DNA of 64,000 nucleotides from Agromyces sp. S2-1-8 (lineage in GTDB: Bacteria; Actinomycetota; Actinomycetes; Actinomycetales; Microbacteriaceae), in contig NZ_JAJOLP010000001.1 of NCBI RefSeq assembly GCF_021129215.1, positions 1,302,001 to 1,366,000 on the forward strand, given 5' to 3'. Below the pieces are notes generated by a model that was not told where the DNA came from, ran no database searches, and was given only the letters and a program-made list of their open reading frames with translations. A program made the position numbers and the translations under genes. Positions 18,514-27,897 of the stretch are shown here, piece after piece; position 1 is the first letter of the stretch; each line of letters opens with the position of its first letter.

Positions 18514-20316
18514 ATGAGATCCGAACAACGACCCCCGAATGCGCGGCGCCGCGCACTCGCCGCCGCCGGCGCCCTGCTGCTCGGCGCCTCACTGATGACC
18601 GCCACCGCGGCGGTCGCCGAAGACGACCCCAGGGTCGACCTGCCCGCCGGCTACCTCGACGCCGAGGTCGCGACGAGCAACATCGACCTTTTGTCGAGCA
18701 CGCCACGGGTCGACCCGTTCAACGCCCCGCCCGGCGACTTCGGGTTCGTCAACTCCGACCTCGCCTTCTCGGGCGACAACGCCATCGTGGGCAACTTCAA
18801 CGGCTTCCAGGTCTACGACGTGTCCGACCCGGCCGAGCCGACGCTGCGCTCGTCGTTCGTCTGCCCGGGCGGCCAGGGCGACGTCTCGGTGTACGGCGAC
18901 CTGCTGTTCATGTCGGTCGAGGAGACGCGCGGCCGCATCGACTGCGGCACCCAGGGGGCGCCGGGCTCGGTGAACCCCGAGCGGTTCCGCGGCGTGCGCA
19001 TCTTCGACATCAGCGACATCGACAACCCGGTGCAGCTGCCCGGCGTGCAGACCTGCCGCGGTTCGCACACGCACACGCTCGTCAGCGACCCGAACGACGC
19101 CGAGAACGTCTACATCTACAACTCGGGCACCTCGGGCGTGCGTTCGCCGCTCGAGCTCGCGGGCTGCGAGAACGCGCCGGCTTCGACCGAGCCGGTCACG
19201 ACGGGCAACCCGACGCAGTGGCGCATCGACGTCATCAAGGTGCCGCTCGCCGCGCCTGAGACGGCGGCGATCGTGAACCAGCCGCGCATCTTCGCCGACC
19301 CCGAGACGGGCGCGTTCAACGGACTGCAGAACGGACCGACGCAGCCGCTGCACCCGTCGGGCACCCGGTACTCGCCGAACCCCAACACGAACACGTGCCA
19401 CGACATCACCGCCTACCCCGAGATCGGGCTCGCGGCCGGCGCGTGCCAGGGCAACGGCATCCTGCTCGACATCTCCGACCCGGCCGACCCGGTGCGGATC
19501 GATGCGGTCGCCGACCCGAACTTCTCGTACTGGCACTCGGCGACGTTCAACAACGACGGCACGAAGGTCATCTTCACCGATGAGTGGGGCGGCGGCACGG
19601 CGGCACGGTGCCGGTCGACCGACCAGCCCGAGTGGGGCGCCGACGCGCTCTTCGACATCGTCGACGGCAAGCTGCAGTTCGCGAGCTACTACAAGCTGCC
19701 GGTGCCGCAGACCACGCAGGAGAACTGCGTCGCGCACAACGGTTCGCTCATCCCGGTGCCGGGGCGCGACATCATGGTGCAGGCGTGGTACCAGGGCGGC
19801 CTGTCGGTGATCGACTTCACCGACACCGCGAACCCGAAGGAGATCGCCTTCCTCGACCGCGGTCCGATCAACACGCCGAGCACGACCGGCCTGAACCTCG
19901 GCGGCTACTGGTCGACGTACTGGTACAACGGCAACGTGCTCGGCAGCGAGATCGCGCGCGGGTTCGACACGATGGCGCTCACCGCGAGCGACGACCTGTC
20001 GGCGAACGAGATCGAGGCCGCCGGCGAGGTGCGCTTCGACGAGTTCAACGCGCAGCTGCAGACGGGCGCCGTGCACGCGCCGAGCTTCGCCGTCGCCGGC
20101 GCGTACGTCGATCAGGCCGAGCGCGACGGCAGCCTGAGCGGCGAGGCGCTCGCCGAGGTGCGTGAGCACCTCGCCGAGGCGGAGCAGCTCGCCGACGGCT
20201 CGGCGGCCGACCGCGCGGTCGTCGCGCAGCTCGTCAACGCCGCGCGCAAGTCCGGCCTCGCGGCCGACTCCGACGTGGTGCAGGCGCTCACGGCACTGAC
20301 GGCGACATTCCGATGA
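18514..20316 (+). CDS. Secreted LVIVD-repeat beta-propeller protein
   Basis: 600 residues, ATG 18514 behind GAGAAGAGGG. Signal peptide: ALAAAGALLLGASLMTATAAVA. Then repeated blade motifs of the LVIVD type: FQVYDVSDPAEPTL, VRIFDISDIDNPVQL, ILLDISDPADPVRI, LSVIDFTDTANPKEI. Several Cys and His (SHTHT; NENCVAHNG-type) suggest disulfides and perhaps metal. The last ~90 residues are a helical, Ala/Glu/Asp-rich segment outside the propeller. Such proteins are extracellular with no established function. It is followed by a strong hairpin terminator shared with the convergent DUF305 gene. Confidence 0.85.
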   Translation: MRSEQRPPNARRRALAAAGALLLGASLMTATAAVAEDDPRVDLPAGYLDAEVATSNIDLLSSTPRVDPFNAPPGDFGFVNSDLAFSGDNAIVGNFNGFQVYDVSDPAEPTLRSSFVCPGGQGDVSVYGDLLFMSVEETRGRIDCGTQGAPGSVNPERFRGVRIFDISDIDNPVQLPGVQTCRGSHTHTLVSDPNDAENVYIYNSGTSGVRSPLELAGCENAPASTEPVTTGNPTQWRIDVIKVPLAAPETAAIVNQPRIFADPETGAFNGLQNGPTQPLHPSGTRYSPNPNTNTCHDITAYPEIGLAAGACQGNGILLDISDPADPVRIDAVADPNFSYWHSATFNNDGTKVIFTDEWGGGTAARCRSTDQPEWGADALFDIVDGKLQFASYYKLPVPQTTQENCVAHNGSLIPVPGRDIMVQAWYQGGLSVIDFTDTANPKEIAFLDRGPINTPSTTGLNLGGYWSTYWYNGNVLGSEIARGFDTMALTASDDLSANEIEAAGEVRFDEFNAQLQTGAVHAPSFAVAGAYVDQAERDGSLSGEALAEVREHLAEAEQLADGSAADRAVVAQLVNAARKSGLAADSDVVQALTALTATFR

Positions 20317-20349
20317 GTCGGTGTGGGGAGGCCGCGCCTCCCCACCCAC

Positions 20350-20386
20350 GACGGGGCCCGGCGGTCGACGACCGCCGGGCCCCGTC
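20350..20386. terminator. Bidirectional hairpin terminator
   Basis: A perfect 17-bp stem (GACGGGGCCCGGCGGTC with its complement) and a GAC loop lie between the LVIVD-protein stop at 20316 and the DUF305 stop at 20407, serving both convergent genes. Confidence 0.85.
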
Positions 20387-20406
20387 TCGTCGGTGCCGCC
20401 CGTGCC

Positions 20407-21087
20407 TCAGCCGGTGCGCTCGGCGAGCATCTGCTGCATGCGGGCGATCTCGATGCCCTGGTCCGATTCGACGTGACGGGCGAACTGGTCGGTCGCCGAC
20501 TCCTGGCCGCCGCCGTCGGCGTAGAGGTCGTCGACCATCTGCACTGCGCCCTCGTGGTGCTGGATCATGTACTCGAGGAACAGCAGGTCGAACTCCTCGC
20601 CCGTCGCCGCCTCGAGCTCGGCGAACTGGTCGTCGCTCAGCATGCCGGGCATCGACTCGGCGTCGTGCGCCTCGTGGCCGCTGCCGTCGCCGTTGACGGG
20701 CACCGATCGCTCCTGCAGCCACGTCGTGATCTGGGTCTTCTCGTCCTGCTGACTCACCGACATGCGTTCGGCGAGCAGGCGGATGTCGCGGTCGTCGGTG
20801 CGATCGTCGACGAGATCGGTCATCTCGATCGCCTGCTGGTGGTGGCGGATCATCGCGAGCATGAACGCCGAGTCGACCTCGGAGAACTCGGGCGACCCGA
20901 GGTTCGCCGCCTCGTCGGGGGAGAGCGTGCGGTTCGATTCGCCGGGCGCACCGAGCTGCACGACCGGGCTGGTCGGCTCGGGGGAGTCGGGCCCGGTCGG
21001 CGTGCAGGCGGTGAGCGCGACCGCGAGCAGGAGCGGCGAGGCCGCCAGGAGGGCTGTGCGTGCGCTGTAGGGGCGCCGTGTCGTCAT
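20407..21087 (-). CDS. DUF305-family lipoprotein
   Basis: 226 residues from ATG 21087 (GAGG 7 nt upstream; an ATG 6 nt earlier is too close to it). Lipobox AVALTAC at residue ~28. The DUF305 ferritin-like helices carry MLAMIRHHQQAIEM and FLEYMIQHHEGAVQM, the paired HH motifs of this family, plus a methionine/histidine-containing insert (GHEAHDAESMPGM). Members are exported and often linked to copper or other metal handling; the exact role here is unknown. Confidence 0.87.
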   Translation of the reverse strand: MTTRRPYSARTALLAASPLLLAVALTACTPTGPDSPEPTSPVVQLGAPGESNRTLSPDEAANLGSPEFSEVDSAFMLAMIRHHQQAIEMTDLVDDRTDDRDIRLLAERMSVSQQDEKTQITTWLQERSVPVNGDGSGHEAHDAESMPGMLSDDQFAELEAATGEEFDLLFLEYMIQHHEGAVQMVDDLYADGGGQESATDQFARHVESDQGIEIARMQQMLAERTG

Positions 21088-21239
21088 CCGCATACCTCGT
21101 CTTCGTCGATGGGCAGTGCACTCGCAGGATCGTCCCGCGGCAGTGCGCACGATGTCTCCATCTAACCCCGAGTCGTGTCGACGCGGGAACCGAGCGGTCG
21201 ATGCGGGTGGCGGGCACGCGGGCGAAGCGCTCCGTGCGC

Positions 21240-22307
21240 CTACGGCCGGCCGGGAGGTGCGATCGAGCCGCGTTCGACGAGGTGCTGGTCGAGCACCTTC
21301 GTCACGGGCGGCGCGCCGTCGCCGCCGATGCGGCGGATGAGCAGCCGCGCGGCCTCCGCGCCGATCTCGTGGATGGGCTGCGCCATGACCGTCACGCCCG
21401 GGGTCGTGAGCTCGGTCCAGTCGGCATCATCGAACGCCACGAGCGAGAGCTCGTCGGGGATCGACACGCCGAGGCGTCGTGCGGCCCGGAACGCCGCGAG
21501 CGCGACGAGGCTGTCGGAGGCGATGATCGCGGTCGCGGGTTCTGCCGAGCCGAGGATGCGCTGCACGAGCACCTCGACGCCGTCGCGGCGGGCGTTGAGG
21601 TGCACGTACCGATCGGCGTTCGGTACGCCCGCCTCGGCGAGCGTCGCCGTGAAACCGTCGACGCGTTCGGCGACCGAGGTCGACGCGAGGGTGTCGCCCA
21701 GCCGATAGTCGCCGTCGTGCGCGATCGTGGAGATGAACGCGATGCGGCGGTGTCCCGCGTCGAGCAGCAGGCGCGTCAGCCGGCGGGCGCCGGTGCGGTT
21801 GGCGGCGATCACCGTGTCGACCTCGAGTTCCGGCACGGCGCGGTCGAAGAGCACGAGCGGCCGGCCCGACTCGACGACGGGGCGGAGGTTGGTCGGATCG
21901 ATCGACGATGCCGGTGCGACGAGCAGGCCGTCGACGCGCTTTGCCAGCTGCACGCCGATGGCCTTCGCCTCGGCGGCGGCCTCCTCGTCGGAGTTCGAGA
22001 GGATGAGGTCGAACCCGGCCGCGACGGCGACGTCGGCGGCGCCGCGGGTGGCCTGCGCGAAGAACGGGTTCTCGATGTCGCCGACGACGATGCCGAGCGT
22101 GTGCGACCGACCCGTGCTCATGGTGCGGGCGAGGGCGTTCGGCCGGTAGCCGAGCTCTTCGGCGGCGCGTTGCACGCGATCGCGGACCGCGTCGCTCACG
22201 GCCCCGTAGTCGCCGAGCGCGCGCGCGGCGGTCGCCTTCGAGACCTTCGCGGCGGCGGCCACGTCGCTGACCGTCACCTCGCGGCGACCGTTGCCCGGCT
22301 CGCTCAT
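21240..22307 (-). CDS. LacI-family repressor of the amino-acid/opine-type locus
   Basis: 355 residues, GGAGGTGA before ATG 22307. N-terminal LacI HTH (VSDVAAAAKVSKATAARALGD) and hinge NALARTMSTG, then a periplasmic-binding-like effector domain (LGIVVGDIENPFFAQ; LVLFDRAV; TAIIASDSLVALAAF; LVAFDDADW). Divergent from the ABC transporter at 22536; two perfect TGAGACCGGTCTCA palindromes lie in the shared spacer. It most likely represses both the transporter operon and itself. A close paralogue is encoded at 34232. Confidence 0.92.
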   Translation of the reverse strand: MSEPGNGRREVTVSDVAAAAKVSKATAARALGDYGAVSDAVRDRVQRAAEELGYRPNALARTMSTGRSHTLGIVVGDIENPFFAQATRGAADVAVAAGFDLILSNSDEEAAAEAKAIGVQLAKRVDGLLVAPASSIDPTNLRPVVESGRPLVLFDRAVPELEVDTVIAANRTGARRLTRLLLDAGHRRIAFISTIAHDGDYRLGDTLASTSVAERVDGFTATLAEAGVPNADRYVHLNARRDGVEVLVQRILGSAEPATAIIASDSLVALAAFRAARRLGVSIPDELSLVAFDDADWTELTTPGVTVMAQPIHEIGAEAARLLIRRIGGDGAPPVTKVLDQHLVERGSIAPPGRP

Positions 22308-22388
22308 GTCACCTCCGTTGGAATGGGCGTCTCCTGAAACTACTGGTTGACGTGCGGCAGATGCGCGGGTACTCTCCGAGGAAACGAA

Positions 22389-22427
22389 TTGAGACCGGTC
22401 TCACTCTACGAGACTGAGACCGGTCTC
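22389..22427. promoter_or_regulatory. Twin LacI-type operators
   Basis: TGAGACCGGTCTCA occurs at 22389-22402 and again at 22414-22427. Both are perfect 14-bp palindromes, with centres 25 bp apart. They lie between the divergent LacI gene and the ABC transporter operon. Confidence 0.85.
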
Positions 22428-22535
22428 AACAAGTTCCGGCCGACACCTCGGCCCGTGAGACGCCCACACGCACCATACGAATCCCACGCACCCATCACCC
22501 CACGCACCACCGCAGTTCAGAGAGGAACCACCCCC

Positions 22536-23395
22536 ATGAGCATCCGCTCCACCATCCGTCGCGCAGCGCTCACCGCCGCGGCCCTCACCGCGGCCGTCGC
22601 CCTCGCCGCCTGCTCCTCCGGCGGCGGCAGCACGTCGACCGAAGACGCCGACGACAACCCCTACGGCCTCATCACCCCGGGCCAGATCCGCGTCGCGAGC
22701 CTCGGCGACGCGAAGCCGTACACCTTCACCGACGAGTCGGGCGAGTTCACCGGCTTCGACGTCGAGCTCTTCACGGACGTCGCGGACCGCATCGGCATCG
22801 ACGACGTCGTGTTCACCGGCCAGGATTTCTCGGGCCTGCTCGCCGCCGTCGCGAACGGCCAGTTCGACGTCGGCGTCGCCGCGATCGGCATCACCGACGA
22901 GCGCAAGCAGACCGTCGACTTCTCCGACGGGTACCTCGCCGGGTACCTGACCGTGATGACTCCGATTCGGGCATCACCGATGAAGACAGCCTCGCCGGCA
23001 AGCGACTCGGCGTCGTGCAGGGCACCCTGCAGGAGGCGTACGCCGTGAAGCACTTCACCGACACCGAGCTCGTGCGCTTCCCCGACAACAACGCGGCGAT
23101 CTCGGCCGTGAACAGCGGCTCGATCGACGCCCACTTCCTCGACTACGAGGCGGCCAAGGAGTACGCCGAGCAGTACGGCCTCGTGAACGCGATCGACATC
23201 CCGTCGTTCGACGCACCGGCCGGCTTCGCCATCGCGAAGGGCAAGCCCGAGTTCCAGGCCGCGCTCAACGAGGCCCTGCACGCCGCGATGGAGGACGGCA
23301 CCTGGAAGGAGCTCTACGAGAAGTGGTTCCCGGGCTCGCCGATGCCCGACCAGTACCTGCCGTCGGCCGAGCAGACCGAGGCACCGGCCGAGTAG
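22536..23395 (+). pseudogene. Amino-acid/opine-type ABC substrate-binding lipoprotein, single -1 frameshift
   Basis: The gene starts at ATG 22536 (GAGAGGA upstream) with lipobox ALAAC and a type-3 solute-binding domain ([39 protein letters not shown]). At about 22959-22961, after GYLTVMT, the homologous reading moves to another frame ([19 protein letters not shown]) and continues in good form to 23395 ([32 protein letters not shown]). One missing base restores a ~286-residue protein of normal length. Either a sequencing error or a recent disabling mutation; no slippery heptamer supports programmed slippage. Downstream permease and ATPase are intact. If real, the transporter would lack its receptor. 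Confidence 0.8.
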
Positions 23396-23479
23396 GCCGC
23401 AGCGTGCGGGTCGGATGTCGCGTCGGCATCGACCCCGCGGCATCCGACCCGTACGCCCCTTCGACAGAGAGAGCACCTC

Positions 23480-24268
23480 ATGGACTGGCTCGACAACCTC
23501 ATCAAGACCTTCCTCGACTTCGATGCAATGTGGCAGGTCATGCCACAGTTGCTGGGCATCGGCCTCGTGAACACCCTCGTGATCTCGATCTGGGCGACCG
23601 TCATCGGCGTCGTGCTCGGCATGGTCATCGCGATCATGGGCATCTCGCCGTCGCGCTGGCTGCGAGTGCCGGCGCGCATCTACACCGACATCTTCCGCGG
23701 CCTTCCCGCGATCCTCACCATCCTCCTGATCGGCCAGGGCTTCGCCCGCTTCAGCCAGCAGGTCTTCGGCCCCTCGCCGTACCCGCTCGGCATCCTCGCG
23801 CTGAGCCTCATCGCCTCGGCGTACATCGGCGAGATCTTCCGCGCCGGCATCCAATCGGTCGACCGCGGCCAGCTCGAGGCGTGCCGCGCGCTCGGCATGA
23901 GCTACGGCAAGGCGATGCGCCTCGTGGTCGTGCCGCAGGGCGTGCGACGGGTGCTGCCCGCGCTCGTCAACCAGTTCATCGCGATCGTGAAGGACTCGAG
24001 CCTCGTGTACTTCCTCGGCCTCCTCGTCTCCGAGCGCGAGCTGTTCCGCGTCGGGCAGGACGCCGCGGTGCTCACCGGCAATCTCTCGCCGCTCGTCATG
24101 GCGGGGTTGTTCTACCTCATCATCACCGTGCCGCTGACGCACCTCGTGAACTACTTCGACAACCGGTTCCGCACCGGTCGCCGCAAGGCGGCGCCGCCGA
24201 AGTCGGGCCTCGACGAGGTCGAGGAGCAGAACCCCACGCCGACCCTCACCTACGGGGAGAACTCATGA
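23480..24268 (+). CDS. Amino-acid-type ABC transporter permease
   Basis: 262 residues, about five membrane spans of the His/Glu/Gln/Arg/opine permease family. The ATPase-contacting EAA loop is [25 protein letters not shown]. It pairs with the ATPase encoded 4 nt overlapping downstream (ATGA) and the frameshifted binding protein upstream (84-bp gap). The C-terminal 30 residues are a charged cytoplasmic tail. Substrate could be an amino acid, opine or sugar-amino acid conjugate. Confidence 0.92.
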   Translation: MDWLDNLIKTFLDFDAMWQVMPQLLGIGLVNTLVISIWATVIGVVLGMVIAIMGISPSRWLRVPARIYTDIFRGLPAILTILLIGQGFARFSQQVFGPSPYPLGILALSLIASAYIGEIFRAGIQSVDRGQLEACRALGMSYGKAMRLVVVPQGVRRVLPALVNQFIAIVKDSSLVYFLGLLVSERELFRVGQDAAVLTGNLSPLVMAGLFYLIITVPLTHLVNYFDNRFRTGRRKAAPPKSGLDEVEEQNPTPTLTYGENS

Positions 24269-25035
24269 CCTACACGTCACCCGTGCCCGTCGCCGACGGC
24301 CACTTCTACGAAGGCTCGAGTCTCGAGCTTCAGGGCCTCAGCATGGCCTACGGCGACATCGAGGTGCTCAAGGACGTCTCGATCAGCGTGCCGCCCGGGA
24401 CCACGACTTGCATCATCGGCCCCTCGGGTTCGGGCAAGTCGACCCTGCTGCGCGGGGTGAACCGGTTGCACGAGCCGAAGTCGGGCGAGGTGCTGCTCGC
24501 CGGCGAGAGCGTGCTCACCCAGAAGCCCGACTCGGTGCGTCGGCGCATCGGGCTCGTGTTCCAGCACTTCAACCTCTTCCCCGACCACACCGCGCTCGAG
24601 AACGTCGCACTCGCACTGCGCAACGTGAAGGGCTTCTCGAAGGCCGAGTCGCGACGCGTCGCCCGCGAGCGCCTCACCGAGGTCGGGCTCGCCGAGCGTG
24701 CCGACCACCGTCCGCGCGACCTCTCGGGCGGACAGCAGCAGCGCGTCGCGATCGCCCGCGCGCTCGCGATGGAACCCGAGGTCATGCTCTTCGACGAGGC
24801 GACGAGCGCGCTCGATCCCGAGCTCGTGAAGGGCGTGCTGAACCTGATGGCGAGCCTCGCGCAGCGCGGCATGACGATGCTCGTCGTCACCCACGAGATG
24901 GGCTTCGCCCGCAAGGTCGCCGACCAGGTCGTGTTCATGGACGAGGGCCGCGTCGTCGAGTCGGGAAAGCCCGCCGACCTCTTCGACCGCCCGCAGAGTG
25001 CCCGGCTCCAGCGCTTCCTCTCGGAGGTGCTGTGA
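24265..25035 (+). CDS. Amino-acid-type ABC transporter ATPase
   Basis: 256 residues. Walker [11 protein letters not shown]-loop [17 protein letters not shown], signature [15 protein letters not shown], Walker [16 protein letters not shown]-loop VVTHEM: a complete GlnQ/HisP-type ATPase. The start overlaps the permease stop, and the stop overlaps the next start as TGATG, so the transporter and the dehydrogenase are translationally coupled. Confidence 0.95.
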   Translation: MTYTSPVPVADGHFYEGSSLELQGLSMAYGDIEVLKDVSISVPPGTTTCIIGPSGSGKSTLLRGVNRLHEPKSGEVLLAGESVLTQKPDSVRRRIGLVFQHFNLFPDHTALENVALALRNVKGFSKAESRRVARERLTEVGLAERADHRPRDLSGGQQQRVAIARALAMEPEVMLFDEATSALDPELVKGVLNLMASLAQRGMTMLVVTHEMGFARKVADQVVFMDEGRVVESGKPADLFDRPQSARLQRFLSEVL

Positions 25036-26111
25036 TGGCATCGGTCCCCGAGCGCGTCGAGGGGGATGCCTCGGCGTCCGCGCCGATCCGCGCCGCCGTC
25101 GTCGGCTTCGGGGTATCGGGCCGCGTGTTCCACGCGCCGTTCCTCGCCGCCGACCCCGCATACTCGCTCGACGCGATCGTCACGGGCGACCCAGCTCGGA
25201 CCGCCGAGGCGGCTGCGTTGCACCCCGGGGCATCCGTGCTCGCCAGCGTCGACGAGCTGTTCGCGCGCGCGGGCGAACTCGACCTCGTCGTGCTCGGCTC
25301 GCCGCCCGGTACGCATGCGGCGCTCGCCACGCGAGCGTTCGACGCGGGACTCGATGTCGTGGTCGACAAGCCGTTCACGGTGACGGCGGCCGAGGGTCGC
25401 GAGCTGATCGCGCAGGCGGCCCGCCTCGGCCGCCGGTTGACCGTGTTCCAGAACCGGCGCTGGGACGGCGACTTCCTCACCGTGCGGCGCCTCGTCGCGC
25501 AGGCCGCGCTGGGGGAGGTGCGACGGTTCGAGTCGCGCTTCGAGTGGTGGAAGCCGGAGCCCCGCGCGTCGTGGAAGACGGAGGCGACCGTCGCCGACGG
25601 CGGCGGCATCCTCTACGACCTCGGCACCCACCTCATCGACCAGGCGATCACCCTGTTCGGACCGGTCGACGACGTGCGCGCCGAGCTCGCAGTGCGGAGG
25701 CACGGCGGCCTCGCCGACGACGACGCGTTCGTCGCGCTGCGGCACGAGTCGGGCACGATCTCGCATCTCTGGATGAACTCGATGGCTCCACAGTTCGGGC
25801 CGCGGTTCCATGTGCTCGGTTCGCGGGCGGGCTACACGACCCACGGGCTCGACGGTCAGGAGGCGGCGCTCGCCGCAGGCGTGTCGCCCGCCGACCCCGG
25901 GTTCGGCGCGACGCCGCCCGATCGCTGGGGCGCCTTCGGCATCGAAGGCGGGCTCGAGCCGCTGCCGACCGAACGTGGCGACTACGGCGCGTTCTACCGC
26001 GACCTCGCCGTCGCGATCAGCTCCGGCGGGCCGGTGCCCGTCGACCCGGTCGACGCGGTCGGCGTGCTCGACCTGATCGAGCGCATCCATGCCGAGACGC
26101 CGCTTGCCTGA
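25035..26111 (+). CDS. Gfo/Idh/MocA-family dehydrogenase
   Basis: 358 residues. Rossmann start AAVVGFGVSGRVFHAPFL, then the family signature VVVDKPFTVTAAEGRELI (Lys of the EKP-like motif) and the C-terminal sheet domain with GGGILYDLGTHLIDQAI. NAD(P)-dependent oxidoreductase acting on sugars, imino compounds or opine-like conjugates. Directly coupled to the ABC ATPase, so it likely works on the imported compound or a product of the flavin oxidase next to it. Confidence 0.9.
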   Translation: MASVPERVEGDASASAPIRAAVVGFGVSGRVFHAPFLAADPAYSLDAIVTGDPARTAEAAALHPGASVLASVDELFARAGELDLVVLGSPPGTHAALATRAFDAGLDVVVDKPFTVTAAEGRELIAQAARLGRRLTVFQNRRWDGDFLTVRRLVAQAALGEVRRFESRFEWWKPEPRASWKTEATVADGGGILYDLGTHLIDQAITLFGPVDDVRAELAVRRHGGLADDDAFVALRHESGTISHLWMNSMAPQFGPRFHVLGSRAGYTTHGLDGQEAALAAGVSPADPGFGATPPDRWGAFGIEGGLEPLPTERGDYGAFYRDLAVAISSGGPVPVDPVDAVGVLDLIERIHAETPLA

Positions 26112-26195
26112 GCGCTCGCGGCACCGGGCTCCCGCTCGCCGAGCCCGTCGAGCGCGACCGACTTCCCTGAACGACGCAACACGAAGGAACATCCC

Positions 26196-27371
26196 ATGAC
26201 CAACCAGCAGGCCACCCACGTCGCCGTCATCGGCGGAGGCATCCTCGGAGTGTCGACCGCCGCCCACCTCGCGCGCGGCGGCGCACAGGTGACCCTCGTC
26301 ACCGCCGGCGCGCTCGCCGACGGCGCCTCCGGTCGCTCGATCGCGTGGCTGAACTCGTCGGGCGACCGTTCGGCCCCGTACCACTACCTGCGCCTGCTCG
26401 GCCTCGACCGCTACCGCACCCGGCTCGCGCGCCACCCCGAGAGCCGCCACTACCTGCGGTTCGACGGCGCCCTGAAGTGGGCGGCGCCCGACGAGAGCCT
26501 CCGCCAGACCTTCGATTACGAGCGCGCGGGTGGGTACGACGCGATCTGGCTCGACCGGGCGGGGGTCGCCGAGCTCGCGCCCGACGTGAACGCCGACGCC
26601 GTCGCCGCCGAGGGGGCGATCTTCAACCCGGGTGAGGGCTGGGTGAACCTGCCCGACCTCATCGCGGCGCTCGCCGCCGAGGCGGTGGCCGCGGGAACCC
26701 GCATCGTGGAGAAGGCCGGGCACGCGCGGGTCGACGTGACCGACGGCGTCGCGACGGGCGTGGTGCTCGGCGACGGAACCGTCCTACCAGCCGACCACGT
26801 CGTGCTCGCGACGGGCGGTGACGTCCCGGCCCAGCTCGGGGCGCTCGGCGTCTCGGTACCGGATGCCACGCCGTCGGCCTTCGTGCTCTTCACCGGCCCG
26901 GTCGACGTCGAGGTGAAGACGGTGCTCAACACTCCGCGCGTCGCGATCCGCCCGACGCCCGACGGGCGCCTCGTGCTCGATGCCGACTGGGCCGAGAAGT
27001 CGGTCGTCGTCGGTGACGACGGCGCGATCACCGTGCCCGAGGAGTCGGTGCAGGGACTCCTCGACGAGGCCTCGAAGGTGCTCGCCGGCAACCCGAAGCT
27101 GACCGCGCACCGCGTCGGCGCGGGCCTCAAGCCGATTCCCGGCGACGGCGACCCGGTCGTCGGCGCCGTGCCGACCATCGACCGCCTGCACGTCGTGTTC
27201 ACGCACTCCGGCGCGACGCTCGGCCTTATCCTCGGCGAGCTCGTCGCCGAGGAGGTGCTCACCGGTGCGCCGTCGCCCGTTCTGCGAGCGTTCGGCCTCG
27301 ACCGCTTCACCGACGGGGCCGACCTCGGCGAGGTGGGCATCGGCGCCTGGGCTCCCGTGCCGCAGCGCTGA
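26196..27371 (+). CDS. FAD-dependent amino-acid oxidase-type oxidoreductase (DAO family)
   Basis: 391 residues, GAAGGA before ATG 26196. FAD-binding VAVIGGGILGVSTAAHLARGG at the N-terminus, a DAO-fold middle (GEGWVNLPDLIAALAAEAVAAG; VVLATGG), and C-terminal GLKPIPGDGDPVVGAVP with FTHSGATLGLILGELVAEE, the DAO FAD-closing motif. Such enzymes oxidise C-N bonds in amino acids, opines or fructosyl amino acids. Its place behind an opine-type transporter and beside a fructosamine-like locus makes an amadoriase- or opine-oxidase-type role plausible, but the motifs alone do not decide. Confidence 0.85.
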   Translation: MTNQQATHVAVIGGGILGVSTAAHLARGGAQVTLVTAGALADGASGRSIAWLNSSGDRSAPYHYLRLLGLDRYRTRLARHPESRHYLRFDGALKWAAPDESLRQTFDYERAGGYDAIWLDRAGVAELAPDVNADAVAAEGAIFNPGEGWVNLPDLIAALAAEAVAAGTRIVEKAGHARVDVTDGVATGVVLGDGTVLPADHVVLATGGDVPAQLGALGVSVPDATPSAFVLFTGPVDVEVKTVLNTPRVAIRPTPDGRLVLDADWAEKSVVVGDDGAITVPEESVQGLLDEASKVLAGNPKLTAHRVGAGLKPIPGDGDPVVGAVPTIDRLHVVFTHSGATLGLILGELVAEEVLTGAPSPVLRAFGLDRFTDGADLGEVGIGAWAPVPQR

Positions 27372-27561
27372 GCGTCATTCCGGTGGTCGAGCGCGACGGC
27401 CCCGGTGGACGAGCGCGACGGCCGCTGGACGAGTAGCGACGAAGGAACGTATCGAGACCTCGAGTGGGTCTCGAAACGCTTCGCTCCTCGCCCCACCGGA
27501 CGCTCGCTTCTCCGACTCGACCACCGCTCGCTACTCGACGACCACCGCGGCGGTCGCGCTT
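27372..27561. repeat. Cluster of dispersed GGTCGAG/TATCGAGACC-type repeats
   Basis: This part of the gene-free stretch 27372-27881 contains several degenerate copies of the GGTCGAGTAGCGACGAAGG...GTATCGAGACC family: GGACGAGTAGCGACGAAGG with CGTATCGAGACC (27413-27461), an inverted GGTCTCGAAACGCTTCGCTC, and GACCACCGCTCGCTACTCGAC near 27525-27545. No convincing gene is present. Confidence 0.75.
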
Positions 27562-27897
27562 CGTTCGCGGACGTGTCGCGGCGCACTGCAGCGTGTACTC
27601 GTACAGCAGTTCCGCAAGAGCAGCCGGGCGTGGTGGCGCCGCGGAGCGGAGTCCATTCTGAACTCGTGTGGATTTGTGGATTTGTGGCCTGGGTTCGTGT
27701 GGATTTGTGGATTTGTGGCTTGGGTCCCCGCGCGGACACCGATCCCCGGACGGTCGGCGGCCCTGGAGCGGGTCTCGCCACGTCTGTATCGGCGACGTTT
27801 CGGAGCAGGGACCATTCGCCTCGGAGCTGAGACCATTGCGCGGGCGACCCTCATGTGGTCGTGTGGTGGCCCGGGGTGTGGTCAAGTGGTCGTGGGG
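27562..27897 (+). repeat. Composite ~340-bp repeat element with 31-bp tandem core (locus 2)
   Basis: In order: CGTTCGCGGACGTGTCGC, GGAGTCCATTC, two 31-bp units starting TGTGGATTTGTGGATTTG at 27667 and 27698, a CCGGACGGTCGGCGGCC block, GGAGC...GACCATTCGC, and TGTGGTCGTGTGG. The same order recurs at 35385-35755 in the same orientation. The element ends inside the 3' end of the epimerase gene. Confidence 0.75.

Noticed and set aside
22950-22970. Programmed -1 frameshift in the binding-protein gene
   Set aside because: No slippery heptamer or downstream pseudoknot is apparent, and binding proteins of this family are not known to need one.
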